43,185 nt of DNA from NCBI GenBank assembly GCA_002292265.1, contig DBBQ01000020.1, positions 1-43,185 of the forward strand, in the 5' to 3' direction. Positions within the stretch are counted from its first letter, which is position 1; each line of letters starts with the position of its first letter. The notes beneath the pieces are model-generated. The model was given only the letters and a program-made list of their open reading frames with translations. It did no database searches and was not told the DNA's origin. Below, one piece after another: positions 24,593-33,302 of this stretch. The DNA is from Flavobacteriaceae bacterium UBA980 (GTDB lineage Bacteria; Bacteroidota; Bacteroidia; Flavobacteriales; Flavobacteriaceae). The translations under genes were made by a program, and so were the position numbers.

Positions 24593-25906
24593 ATGAAACG
24601 CAAAGATTTTATCAAGCAGGCCTCATTAACTACAGGAGCAGGATTACTACTTCCCTCATTTTCCCTAGGTTCTCAATCCCATCCTATCTTAGGATCCAAC
24701 GATCGTATTCGAATAGGTGCTATCGGAGTCAACGGTATGGGCTGGGCGGATACCAAAGCACTTATAAAAATACCTGGCGTAGAACTAGTCGCAATTTGTG
24801 ATGTCGATCAAAACGTTTTAGACAAACGAAAGAAGGAGATAGAAACCCTAGGATTGAAAGTAAAATCGTTTTCAGATTACAGGGCTTTATTGGACCAAAA
24901 AAATATTGATGCGGTCGTGATTGGAACCCCGGATCATTGGCACGCATTGATGATGATCCATGCGTCGGAGGCAGGCAAACACGTGTATTGTGAAAAGCCT
25001 ATTGGAAATTCTATTGGAGAGTGTAATGCTATGGTTTCTGCGCAAGAGCGGTATGGGAATGTCGTTCAAGTGGGTCAATGGCAACGCAGTCAACAACACT
25101 TCAAAGACGCCACAAATTTTATCGCCACGGGAGTTTTAGGACCTATTCGGACCGTAAAAGTATGGTGTTACCAGGGATGGATGCGTCCTGCCGATCAGGT
25201 AGCTGACAGCGCACCTCCTCCAGGTGTAGATTACAAAAGTTGGTTGGGTCCAGCACCAATGAAATCGTTCAATGCGAGTCGCTATCATTTTCATTTTCGC
25301 TGGTTTTGGGATTATGCTGGGGGACTCATGACCGACTGGGGAGTACATCTATTGGATTACGCACTTCTGGGAATGCAGGCCTCACTTCCAAAATCCATAG
25401 TAGGATTAGGTGGGAAATTTGCTTATCCCACCCTTGCCGAAGAAACTCCAGATACGCTAACAACCCTTTATGAATTTGACAACTTTAATCTGGTTTGGGA
25501 TTCTGCGATGGGAATCGATAACGGTTCTTATGGCCGAGATCACGGAATTGCCTTTGTGGGCAATCATGCAACTTTGGTTCTAAATCGAGGGGGCTGGGAA
25601 GTGATCGAAGAAAGTAGAAGTAAAAATAAAGTAGCAAAACCGCTTGTAAAACCCTCGGATAACGGTTTGGAACAACACGCACTTAATTTTGTAAAAGCCA
25701 TTAGAGAAAATGCTCCCCAAAGCGTAAATTGTTCCATTCAGCAGGGTGCCCATGTGGCAACAGTTGCTCAAATGGGAAATGTCTCCTACCGTTCTGGACA
25801 GAAGTTGTTATGGGATGGCGCTAAAGGTCAATTTTCAGATGCAAAAATTAACGATCAATACTTTACGAACCCTTATTTCAACGGGTATCAATTACCTAAA
25901 TATTAA
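24593..25906 (+). CDS. Gfo/Idh/MocA family oxidoreductase, Tat-type signal
   Basis: This 437-residue NAD(P)-dependent sugar oxidoreductase begins KRKDFIKQASLTTGAGLLLPS, a Tat-like signal peptide with KR in place of RR. The Rossmann start is IRIGAIGVNGMGWAD (about 40-54), and the catalytic-type motif is in CEKPIGNSIGECNAMV (about 128-143), with the conserved Lys of the EKP motif. A C-terminal alpha/beta domain includes WDYAGGLMTDWGVHLLD. The start at 24593 is preferred because the open frame begins earlier (24500) in sequence with no family similarity. It runs 3 bases ahead of a DUF1080 gene, so the two probably act together in periplasmic or membrane glycoside breakdown by a 3-keto route. The substrate is unknown. 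Confidence 0.9.
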   Translation: MKRKDFIKQASLTTGAGLLLPSFSLGSQSHPILGSNDRIRIGAIGVNGMGWADTKALIKIPGVELVAICDVDQNVLDKRKKEIETLGLKVKSFSDYRALLDQKNIDAVVIGTPDHWHALMMIHASEAGKHVYCEKPIGNSIGECNAMVSAQERYGNVVQVGQWQRSQQHFKDATNFIATGVLGPIRTVKVWCYQGWMRPADQVADSAPPPGVDYKSWLGPAPMKSFNASRYHFHFRWFWDYAGGLMTDWGVHLLDYALLGMQASLPKSIVGLGGKFAYPTLAEETPDTLTTLYEFDNFNLVWDSAMGIDNGSYGRDHGIAFVGNHATLVLNRGGWEVIEESRSKNKVAKPLVKPSDNGLEQHALNFVKAIRENAPQSVNCSIQQGAHVATVAQMGNVSYRSGQKLLWDGAKGQFSDAKINDQYFTNPYFNGYQLPKY

Positions 25907-25909
25907 ATT

Positions 25910-26671
25910 ATGAAACAGTTAGTTTTACTATTTTTTACCGTTCAAATTCTTTTTGGACAAGAGCAGATGAAACCTGAAGATACAGAGGTTTGGGAACCCG
26001 AACCTGAGCTTGTCCAACCTGGGGCTCTAAGCGCTCCTCCCAGTGATGCAATTGTTCTGTTTGATGGAACCGATTTCTCTAAATGGCAGCAAGAAGGTTC
26101 AGAAAAGCCAGTGCAATGGACTTTAAGCAAAGACGGATCGATGACAGTTAAACCCGGTACAGGAGGTGTAGAAACACTCCAAGAACACGGCTCTATCCAA
26201 TTGCATCTCGAATGGCTTGCCCCTAGTATTGTAAAAGGAAAAGGGCAGGGAAGAGGCAATAGTGGTATTTTTTTTCAAAGACGCTATGAAGTTCAAGTGT
26301 TGGACAGTTATCAAAACAGAACCTATTCCAACGGGCAAGCTTCTTCTATTTACAAGCAACATATTCCTCTAGTCAATGCAACACTTCCCCCAGGAAAATG
26401 GCAAACCTATGATATTATTTTCAACGAGCCCGAGTTTAATGCGGCAGGCGAAAAGATAAAATCAGGAACTTTTACGATTTTTTTAAACGGAGTTTTGGTT
26501 CAAAATAATGTAGAAATTTTAGGGACTACGGAGTATATAGGACTCCCCAAAAACGGAAGAGATGACTTGTTTGGATCCTATCCCTCTGAAAAGTCCAGAC
26601 ATCGTTCTTTGATGCTTCAGGACCACGGGGATTTAGTGAGTTTTAGAAATATTTGGATGCGTAAACTCTAA
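25910..26671 (+). CDS. DUF1080 (3-keto-disaccharide hydrolase type) protein, exported
   Basis: This 253-residue protein has a signal peptide (1-17, ending LFGQ) and a DUF1080 domain (about 45-250). Landmarks are DAIVLFDGTDFSKWQ, GRGNSGIFFQRRYEVQVLDSYQNRTY (with the conserved GNSGIF and the QVLDS motif) and SFRNIWMRKL at the end, a concanavalin-like beta-sandwich. DUF1080 proteins hydrolyse 3-keto-glycosides in characterised cases and are often paired with Gfo/Idh/MocA dehydrogenases, as here. It is followed, 1 base away, by the stop of the convergent DEAD-box gene. Confidence 0.9.
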   Translation: MKQLVLLFFTVQILFGQEQMKPEDTEVWEPEPELVQPGALSAPPSDAIVLFDGTDFSKWQQEGSEKPVQWTLSKDGSMTVKPGTGGVETLQEHGSIQLHLEWLAPSIVKGKGQGRGNSGIFFQRRYEVQVLDSYQNRTYSNGQASSIYKQHIPLVNATLPPGKWQTYDIIFNEPEFNAAGEKIKSGTFTIFLNGVLVQNNVEILGTTEYIGLPKNGRDDLFGSYPSEKSRHRSLMLQDHGDLVSFRNIWMRKL

Positions 26672-26672
26672 T

Positions 26673-28337
26673 TTAAAAATGCGATCTTTTCTTTTTCTTA
26701 CCTTTCTTAAAGTGCTTTTTGGGAGAATACGTTTTGCCTTTTTTGGTAAGTTCTACGTTTACTTTTCTCTCGTCTAAGACGAGGCCATCAAATGATTTTA
26801 AGACCAAATCACGATGTTTATTATGAGTAGAGAAAAACGAAAAATTTTTCATTACTTCTACTTGAAAGACATCATCTTGATCCAATTTTAAAAAGGAACG
26901 CAAGAAATCTTTTAAGGTTTGCCATTCGTATTGGTCACGGGCTCCTACATTGATAAAGAAACGATCTTTGTCTTTGGCTGCATTAATTGTCCGTTCTGAA
27001 TGCCGCTCAGACGCCCCCTCTTTTTTAAATTCGAGAGGTTTGGCGTTGAAATCAAACGATTGAAATTCTTTGGAAAGAAACAATTCAACCAGCTCTTCCT
27101 TAGAAAAGGCCTCTAAATTTTTAAGTACTCCGCCAAGGTAGGGATTCAAATCACTTTTAATCGGCGTGGTCTTTAGTTGTTCTACCCAATGTTCAATTTT
27201 AAACTGAAAGACTTCTTTGGGGGAAGGAATTTCCAATTCAGTTAGTTTTGTTTGAAGTTTGTTTTCTACCAACTTGATCTTTCTACGGTCCGATTTGGTT
27301 ACAAAAAGGATGGAAGTTCCCAATTTTCCAGCGCGACCCGTTCTTCCACTTCGGTGGGTGTAGGTTTCGATTTCGTCTGGAAGTTGGTAGTTGATCACAT
27401 GGGTGATGTCCTCCACATCAATACCTCGAGCCGCAACATCGGTAGCGATTAGGAGCTGAATTTTTTTCTTGCGAAAAGATTGCATTACCGCATCGCGTTG
27501 ATTTTGACTCAGATCCCCGTGTATAGCTGCAGCTTTATAACCGTCATGGATGAGTTTTTCAGCAACTTTTTGGGTTTCGATTTTTGTTCGACAAAATACA
27601 CAACCAAATATATCGGGATTCATACCGATGACAGCCCTCAATGTATTATATCGTTCTCGGGCACCTACAATAAAGTACTGATGATTTACATTTTTTGCTC
27701 CTGAGTTTTTGGTACCCACAGTAATTTCTATGGGGTCGTGCATGAATTTTTTGGCAATGGTGTTGACCTCCTGTGGCATGGTTGCAGAAAACAACCAAGA
27801 GTTTTTCTCTTTGGGAGTGTGGGTAAGTATAGATTTTATATCCTCGTAAAAGCCCATATTGAGCATTTCATCGGCTTCATCCAAAACACAGTATTCAATG
27901 GCACTGATGTCCACTAATTTTCTTCGGATCATATCTTTCAAACGTCCTGGAGTAGCTACGACGATTTGCGCACCTCGTTTTATTTTTTTTGCTTGTTCGG
28001 AAATGTTGGCACCCCCGTATATGGCAACGATATTGATGTTCTTTAGGTGTCCTCCATAATTCCCCATTTCGTTTGTGATTTGAAGACACAATTCGCGGGT
28101 AGGAGAGAGGATAAGCCCTTGTGTAGTCCGTTGGGAGGAATCGATCTTTTGGAGCATTGGAAATCCAAAGGCAGCAGTTTTTCCCGTACCGGTCTGCGCC
28201 AAAGCAACCAGGTCGGTATTTTGTTGTAAAAGAATGGGGATTACTTTTTCTTGAACCTCTGTAGGAGCTTCGAATCCTAGTTTTTCAACTGCACTGAGTA
28301 GCGCAGGGTTTAGCCCTAGGGACTTGAAAGTTGTCAT
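26673..28337 (-). CDS. DEAD-box RNA helicase with DbpA-like C-terminal domain
   Basis: This 554-residue ATP-dependent RNA helicase has all core motifs: Q motif at the N-terminus (LGLNPALLSAVEKLGFEAPTEVQ), ALAQTGTGKTAAF (motif I), PTRELCLQ (Ia), VLDEADEMLN (II), FSATMP (III), ATDVAARGIDV (V) and HRSGRTGRAGK (VI). A C-terminal domain at about 450-530 (RFFINVGARDQYEW..LRSFL) resembles the DbpA/CsdA RNA-recognition fold and a very basic tail ends the protein. This layout matches DeaD/CsdA-type helicases involved in ribosome assembly and cold response. The gene starts at 28337 and is convergent with the DUF1080 gene at a one-base gap. Confidence 0.95.
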   Translation of the reverse strand: MTTFKSLGLNPALLSAVEKLGFEAPTEVQEKVIPILLQQNTDLVALAQTGTGKTAAFGFPMLQKIDSSQRTTQGLILSPTRELCLQITNEMGNYGGHLKNINIVAIYGGANISEQAKKIKRGAQIVVATPGRLKDMIRRKLVDISAIEYCVLDEADEMLNMGFYEDIKSILTHTPKEKNSWLFSATMPQEVNTIAKKFMHDPIEITVGTKNSGAKNVNHQYFIVGARERYNTLRAVIGMNPDIFGCVFCRTKIETQKVAEKLIHDGYKAAAIHGDLSQNQRDAVMQSFRKKKIQLLIATDVAARGIDVEDITHVINYQLPDEIETYTHRSGRTGRAGKLGTSILFVTKSDRRKIKLVENKLQTKLTELEIPSPKEVFQFKIEHWVEQLKTTPIKSDLNPYLGGVLKNLEAFSKEELVELFLSKEFQSFDFNAKPLEFKKEGASERHSERTINAAKDKDRFFINVGARDQYEWQTLKDFLRSFLKLDQDDVFQVEVMKNFSFFSTHNKHRDLVLKSFDGLVLDERKVNVELTKKGKTYSPKKHFKKGKKKKRSHF

Positions 28338-28418
28338 AAATAGTATTATGCCTGCAAAAGTAATCTAATTTAAACCGTTCACGCTTTTTTTGGTACATAA
28401 TTTAATTTTGCTGTATTC

Positions 28419-28446
28419 AAAAAAAAACCCGCTTGCAATTAGCGGG
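28419..28446 (-). terminator. Intrinsic terminator of the second Gfo/Idh/MocA gene
   Basis: Read on the minus strand, CCCGCT (28446-28441), a 7-base loop and AGCGGG (28433-28428) form a stem followed by a run of nine T (28427-28419). It is 33 bases after the stop of the gene at 28479. Confidence 0.82.
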
Positions 28447-28478
28447 AAATCTTTTTAACTACAAAAACTCAATTTTGA

Positions 28479-29933
28479 CTACATCATAAAACCTTCTCTG
28501 TAGTCACGGGTCACATATTGATTTGCCGCTTCAAGATTGGTGATTTTCATATTTTCCCCATCCCAAAGTAGCTTTTTACGAGCGAAGAAGTCCATACCAC
28601 CACTTGCATTTTCTTTACGCAACATATAACTTCGGATGGCTAAATTCCCCATTAAGACGGTTTCCGTCATGGGTCCAGCATAATCAAAAGAAGAAGTTAA
28701 TCCACGGTGTTCTTTACTATTAAAACCTGCTTTACAAGCATCTACCCATTTGCGTTGGTGTCCGTATTCAGGTTCGGTCATTTTCTCAACTTCGGGACCA
28801 AATTCAGTCGTTCCATCATAGCGGTAGAGTTTTGGCATGAGTGGTGAACTATCGTTGATATTGGTCGAAATGATTCCTTTTTCTCCTATGATAAGAACTC
28901 CATTTAAACTGTCTTTACCTCCGATATCACTATTTGCCGGAATAATTTCGGGGTGTGGAGGTCGTATTCCACCATCACTCCAAGTCATCTGAATGGGTTT
29001 TTTACTTTTTTCGGTAGCCTCAAAGTTGATCGTGATCAATGAGGAGGGTGGACATCCTTCTGGGATATAATCAGGAGTCCACATTTTGGAAAATACACTT
29101 CCTACACTACACTCGGCAGAGGTAGGGTATTTTAATCCTAGGGTTCTAAAAGGGATATCAATCAGGTGACATCCTACATCTCCTAGGGCTCCCGTACCAT
29201 AGTCCCACCATCCTCTCCAGCTAAAGGGATGCATGTTTGGCGTGTAGGGTTTTTCTTTTGCTGGACCTAACCACAAATCCCAATTTAGTGCATCGGGTTT
29301 TGAGCTTGGATCGGGTTGTGGCATCATTACCCCTTGAGGCCATACGGGACGGTTGGTCCAAATTTTAACATCTGAAATAGCACCCACTTGGTCGGTATCA
29401 ATCCAATTTTGAACCATGTTCAACAACGGATTAGACCCTCCTTGGTTTCCCATTTGGGTAACTACTTTTTCTTTTCGAGCCATTTCGGTAAGCATTCGCG
29501 CTTCCTTGATGTTGTGTGTCATAGGTTTTTGTACATACACGTGTTTTCCCCTTTGCATAGCAAAAGAGGCAGCGGGTCCGTGGACATGGTCAGGTGTAGA
29601 AATGGTGACCGCGTCAATGTCTTTTTCTTTGTCCAGCATAATGCGGTAATCGGCATAACGTTTTGCCTTAGGGAATTTTTTGACCGTATTGGCTGCGCTT
29701 CCAGAAAAATCCACATCACAAAGTGCAACAACACGTTCACGCCCTTGAACCGAAGCATTGCTGATGTCACTGGCTCCTTTTCCTCCCGAACCAATGGCTG
29801 CAATGTTGAGCTGGTCACTTGGGGAAATAAATCCAGGGCCACCAAGAACATTTCGAGGCACTATCATGATCGAAGAAGCTGCTACTCCAGTTTTAATAAA
29901 ATTACGTCTTGACTCCTGTTTTTTTGGTTTCAT
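28479..29933 (-). CDS. Gfo/Idh/MocA family oxidoreductase, Tat-exported
   Basis: This 484-residue protein has a clear twin-arginine signal peptide (SRRNFIKTGVAASSIMIVP, residues 8-26), so it is exported folded with bound cofactor. The Rossmann domain starts at LNIAAIGSGGKGASDIS (about 43-59), and the EKP-type motif is altered to VQKPMTHNIKEARML (about 133-147; Q instead of E before KP). A C-terminal domain includes WDYGTGALGDVGCHLID (about 242-258). It is a larger, different subgroup from the 437-residue member at 24593 and often occurs in polysaccharide loci. The reaction on a sugar or 3-keto-sugar is inferred. It is divergent from the MFS gene. Confidence 0.9.
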   Translation of the reverse strand: MKPKKQESRRNFIKTGVAASSIMIVPRNVLGGPGFISPSDQLNIAAIGSGGKGASDISNASVQGRERVVALCDVDFSGSAANTVKKFPKAKRYADYRIMLDKEKDIDAVTISTPDHVHGPAASFAMQRGKHVYVQKPMTHNIKEARMLTEMARKEKVVTQMGNQGGSNPLLNMVQNWIDTDQVGAISDVKIWTNRPVWPQGVMMPQPDPSSKPDALNWDLWLGPAKEKPYTPNMHPFSWRGWWDYGTGALGDVGCHLIDIPFRTLGLKYPTSAECSVGSVFSKMWTPDYIPEGCPPSSLITINFEATEKSKKPIQMTWSDGGIRPPHPEIIPANSDIGGKDSLNGVLIIGEKGIISTNINDSSPLMPKLYRYDGTTEFGPEVEKMTEPEYGHQRKWVDACKAGFNSKEHRGLTSSFDYAGPMTETVLMGNLAIRSYMLRKENASGGMDFFARKKLLWDGENMKITNLEAANQYVTRDYREGFMM

Positions 29934-30042
29934 TTTTTTAATTGTTGATTTCTGCTTTTAAATGTAACTTTTTTTTGATAAAGTTGACCAAGAATTTTCA
30001 CAAGTCGAATTTTGCAATCATCTTTGGGCTTCAAAAAAAACG

Positions 30043-31182
30043 ATGTTAACCAAAGAACAAAATCGGTCTGCTTTAAGTGTTTTGTTTTTCACTTCTGGGT
30101 TTTGTTTTTCTTCTTGGGCTTCACGAATTCCTACATTAAAAGCTGCTTTTGAAATGAACGAAGCACAACTGGGAAATTTTTTATTCATTTTACCCGTTTG
30201 TTCGTTGATTGGTTTACCTATTTCTGGCTGGTTGGTGAGTCGTTTCGACAGTCGTCACCCCTTGTTAGTTGGTTTTTTATTGTTTACGCTTTCCTTGGTT
30301 GGTATCGGATGGACACAAGAAATGGAAGTCCTTATTGTTTTTGTAGCCCTCTTTGCCTTTGGCTTGCGAATGATCAATATTTCTATGAACACCCAAGCAA
30401 TTCAGGTACAGCGTAAATTTGACAAACCCATAAACGGATCTTTTCACGGCTTGTGGAGTTTGGGTGGCCTGATGGGAATCTTATTTGCCACTTTGATGAT
30501 TCGTTTCAATTTGGGAATTGGAAAGCATTTGGCTTTTGTTGGGATTTTGGCGGCTATCATTACTCTCATATCCTATCTTTTTATGTTAAAAAACGATCGT
30601 GAGATTACGGTGAATAAGTTGCGTTTTGGAAAACCCGATTCATTTATTTTTTATGTTGGTCTAATGGTGTTTTGTGCGGCTGTTTGTGAAGGAGGTATTT
30701 ACGATTGGAGTAGTGTTTACTTTAAGGAAGTTGTCAATGCAGAATTGTTTACATTAAGCTACCTAGTTTTTATGTGTTCTATGACGGTGGCTCGTTTTTT
30801 TACGGACCGTCTAATAGCATTACTGGGAATGGAAAAACTTTTTGTCGTCAGTGCTTCTGTGATCATCCTAGGAGTTAGCGTTTTGATTGTATTCCCATAC
30901 TTCTATCCAGCTTTATTAGGATTTTTTATTACTGGTTTTGGCGTAGCTTCTATCTTTCCCATGTCCTTTTTATTGGCGGGGCAGTCCAAAAAATATACTG
31001 CTGGGGTAGCAATTTCTATTGTAGGAACCTATTCTACTGTGGGGGTCTTACTTGCCCCACCTTTTGTTGGCTATGTTGCCCATTTGTTTTCTTTGAACCG
31101 TGCATTTTTACTCTTTGTGTTTGCTGCAATGCTGCTGATGGTATTTTCTAATAAAGCCTTTGCAGCGAAATCCCGTCTTTGA
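30043..31182 (+). CDS. MFS transporter (YbjJ-like)
   Basis: This 379-residue membrane protein has about twelve hydrophobic segments, a major facilitator fold. The N-terminal FTSGFCFSSWASRIPTLKAAFEMNEAQLGNFLF and the loop SFHGLWSLGGLMG are shared with the YbjJ branch of MFS. Substrate is unknown; the family is often annotated as sugar transport. It begins 109 bases from the divergent Gfo/Idh/MocA gene and precedes the S10 peptidase by 52 bases. Position beside a sugar oxidoreductase fits carbohydrate or product transport, by inference. Confidence 0.83.
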   Translation: MLTKEQNRSALSVLFFTSGFCFSSWASRIPTLKAAFEMNEAQLGNFLFILPVCSLIGLPISGWLVSRFDSRHPLLVGFLLFTLSLVGIGWTQEMEVLIVFVALFAFGLRMINISMNTQAIQVQRKFDKPINGSFHGLWSLGGLMGILFATLMIRFNLGIGKHLAFVGILAAIITLISYLFMLKNDREITVNKLRFGKPDSFIFYVGLMVFCAAVCEGGIYDWSSVYFKEVVNAELFTLSYLVFMCSMTVARFFTDRLIALLGMEKLFVVSASVIILGVSVLIVFPYFYPALLGFFITGFGVASIFPMSFLLAGQSKKYTAGVAISIVGTYSTVGVLLAPPFVGYVAHLFSLNRAFLLFVFAAMLLMVFSNKAFAAKSRL

Positions 31183-31234
31183 TAGGAACGGTTTTGATAG
31201 GGATTCCTATCTTTATATTTAAATACAATTGAAG

Positions 31235-32749
31235 ATGAAATCATTTTATAGCTATTCTTTAGCCCTAGTGTTCTTAATTTCAGCGGGACTTACCGCACAA
31301 AAAAGTAATGATACCCTCCCCAAGGCACGAGTATTTAAAAGTATTCAGACCCTTAAAATGGGCAATCAAAATTTAAAATTTAATACCCTAGCGGGAACCA
31401 TGGAATTGCGTGATGAGAAAAATAAGCCCATCGCATTACACGGATTTACTGCTTATTTTAAAGAGGGAGCCGAAAAAAACCGCCCAATTATTTTCTCATT
31501 CAATGGAGGTCCTGGTTCTTCTTCCTATTGGTTGCATATGGGGATTATGGGACCCAAGCGCATAGTGGTCGATGATCCCAACTACAATAAAGCAGCACCC
31601 TACACCCTAGAGGACAATCCTTATTCCATTTTGGATATGGCCGATGTGGTAATGATGGACCCTATCGGAACCGGTTTGAGTGAGCTAATCGGAGATAGTG
31701 AAGGCAAAGACTTTTGGGGAGTGGATCAAGACATACGGGCAACAAGCTTGTTCATCATGCAATTTTTAAAGCAGTACGATCGCTTACAAGCACCGAAATA
31801 TCTTTTAGGAGAAAGTTATGGTACATTCCGAAATGCAGGTGTGATGAATTATCTTTTGGATCGGGGGTATGCCTTAAATGGAGTGGTTATGGTTTCTGCG
31901 GTTTTTGATTTACGTACCTTGACCTTTCCTCCCAATGACGATTTGCCTTATGTAGTTCATTTTCCTACCTATGCTGCAACAGCTCACTACCACAAGAAGT
32001 TGAGCCCCGCCATGCAAGCAAAACCTTTAGAGACTTTTTTGGATGAGGTACGAGATTTTACAGAGAATGATTATTCCCCAGCCTTGTTTAAAGGAACTCG
32101 AATTTCAGATAAAGAAAAACAGGAACTCGCTGAAAAAATGGTTCAGTATGCGGGTATCTCTACAGCCTACTGGTCGCGAGCTAACCTCAAAGTGAAGGCT
32201 GGGGAGTATTTTAATGAACTTATGCGCGGGGAAGGAAAAACAGTTGGAAGGTTAGACTCGCGTTATACGGGTATAAACGAAAATCCCAAAAATCAATATG
32301 CGATTACAGATCCCCAGAGCGACGCTATTTCACCTGCTTACACCATCGGATTTTTAGATTATTTGCATCGTGATCTAGGTGTTTCTAAAGAGCTTAACTA
32401 CAAAACCAGTGCAGGTGTTGCCGACGACAGTTTTAAATGGGACTGGAGTCATCGCGGGAATATAGGATGGGGTACACAAATTGCGATCAATACTTCTATT
32501 GATATGGCAAGTGCCCTAAGTAAAGATCCGAACCTAAAAGTTTTGATTATGAATGGCTATTACGATTTGGCTACTGTTTTTTACGGAGTAGAACACACCC
32601 TTACTCATATGAATTTGGCTCCCGAAATTCAAGACAATATCATCATGACCTACTATGAGTCAGGCCATATGATGTACATCCACGAACCTTCTATGAAGAA
32701 ATTCAAAACAGATTTAGCCAACTTTCTAGAATTGACTTTGAATAAGTAG
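31235..32749 (+). CDS. S10 family serine carboxypeptidase-like peptidase
   Basis: This 504-residue protein has a signal peptide (1-21, ending LTAQ). It carries the S10 hallmarks: SFNGGPGSSSYW (oxyanion region, about 88-99), LLGESYGTFR with the catalytic Ser about residue 194, the catalytic Asp in MNGYYDLAT (about 435), and the His in YESGHMMYIH (about 473-482). Family S10 enzymes remove residues from peptide C-termini, with activity at acidic pH. I chose ATG 31235; a TTG two codons earlier also opens the frame. Likely periplasmic. It precedes an orphan secreted protein gene. Confidence 0.92.
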   Translation: MKSFYSYSLALVFLISAGLTAQKSNDTLPKARVFKSIQTLKMGNQNLKFNTLAGTMELRDEKNKPIALHGFTAYFKEGAEKNRPIIFSFNGGPGSSSYWLHMGIMGPKRIVVDDPNYNKAAPYTLEDNPYSILDMADVVMMDPIGTGLSELIGDSEGKDFWGVDQDIRATSLFIMQFLKQYDRLQAPKYLLGESYGTFRNAGVMNYLLDRGYALNGVVMVSAVFDLRTLTFPPNDDLPYVVHFPTYAATAHYHKKLSPAMQAKPLETFLDEVRDFTENDYSPALFKGTRISDKEKQELAEKMVQYAGISTAYWSRANLKVKAGEYFNELMRGEGKTVGRLDSRYTGINENPKNQYAITDPQSDAISPAYTIGFLDYLHRDLGVSKELNYKTSAGVADDSFKWDWSHRGNIGWGTQIAINTSIDMASALSKDPNLKVLIMNGYYDLATVFYGVEHTLTHMNLAPEIQDNIIMTYYESGHMMYIHEPSMKKFKTDLANFLELTLNK

Positions 32750-32812
32750 CTAAATGCTTTTATTTGGTACGTTTTTTGTGGTGTAACTTCACAAGCTAAA
32801 ACTTTTCTTATC

Positions 32813-33229
32813 ATGAAATATTCCCTCACTATTTTACTGTTGCTTTCTGTGTCTTTTGCCTTTTCACAAAGAGGAAAAACAGGGGATACAACCTTTAAAC
32901 ATCGATTTCCAAATGACGTTTTCAACACCGTTTCGGATGCCTCTTTAACACTTATTAATGAAGTGGACCACGACATTATTGTAGTGATCCGTGATCAGGA
33001 AAAGAAGTACCTGCGGCATGTGTATATCCGGAATTTAGAAAAATTTACTTTTGATAAGCTTCCGATTACCCGCTTGTATGTTCAGTTTAAATCCAAAGAG
33101 TTTTATTTTGAAGATCTTGAAAGGACTCCAATAAACTATGGAGACAAACACATATTTAATTTTTTCTTTGATCCTAGGCAGGAAAGCAACTACTATGAAA
33201 TCACGGAAGAAGAGTTTTTCAAGCCCTGA
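32813..33229 (+). CDS. Small exported protein of unknown function
   Basis: This 138-residue protein has a signal peptide (1-18, ending FAFSQ). The mature part is beta-rich and mixed with charged residues: VSDASLTLINEVDHDIIVVIRDQEKKYLRHVYIRNLEKF and the C-terminal FFFDPRQESNYYEITEEEFF. No known domain is recognised. It lies 63 bases after the S10 peptidase and 73 bases before the sialate esterase gene, with no convincing terminator either side, so co-expression is possible. The coding signal (start codon, signal peptide, start-to-stop reading) supports a real gene. Confidence 0.65.
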   Translation: MKYSLTILLLLSVSFAFSQRGKTGDTTFKHRFPNDVFNTVSDASLTLINEVDHDIIVVIRDQEKKYLRHVYIRNLEKFTFDKLPITRLYVQFKSKEFYFEDLERTPINYGDKHIFNFFFDPRQESNYYEITEEEFFKP

Positions 33230-33302
33230 GACAACTGTATTCACTCGTTTTATAAAAATTAACTATACTTGGTCTTGTTAAACAATTTATCAAGTACCAA
33301 TT

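Noticed and set aside
24460..24615. N-terminal extension of the sterol desaturase protein
   Set aside because: It overlaps the divergent dehydrogenase start and adds 52 residues outside the family region.
31193..31215. TTTG and TATCTTTA as a promoter for the S10 peptidase gene
   Set aside because: The spacer is only 11 bases and the last base of the -7 box does not match, so the site is not supported.
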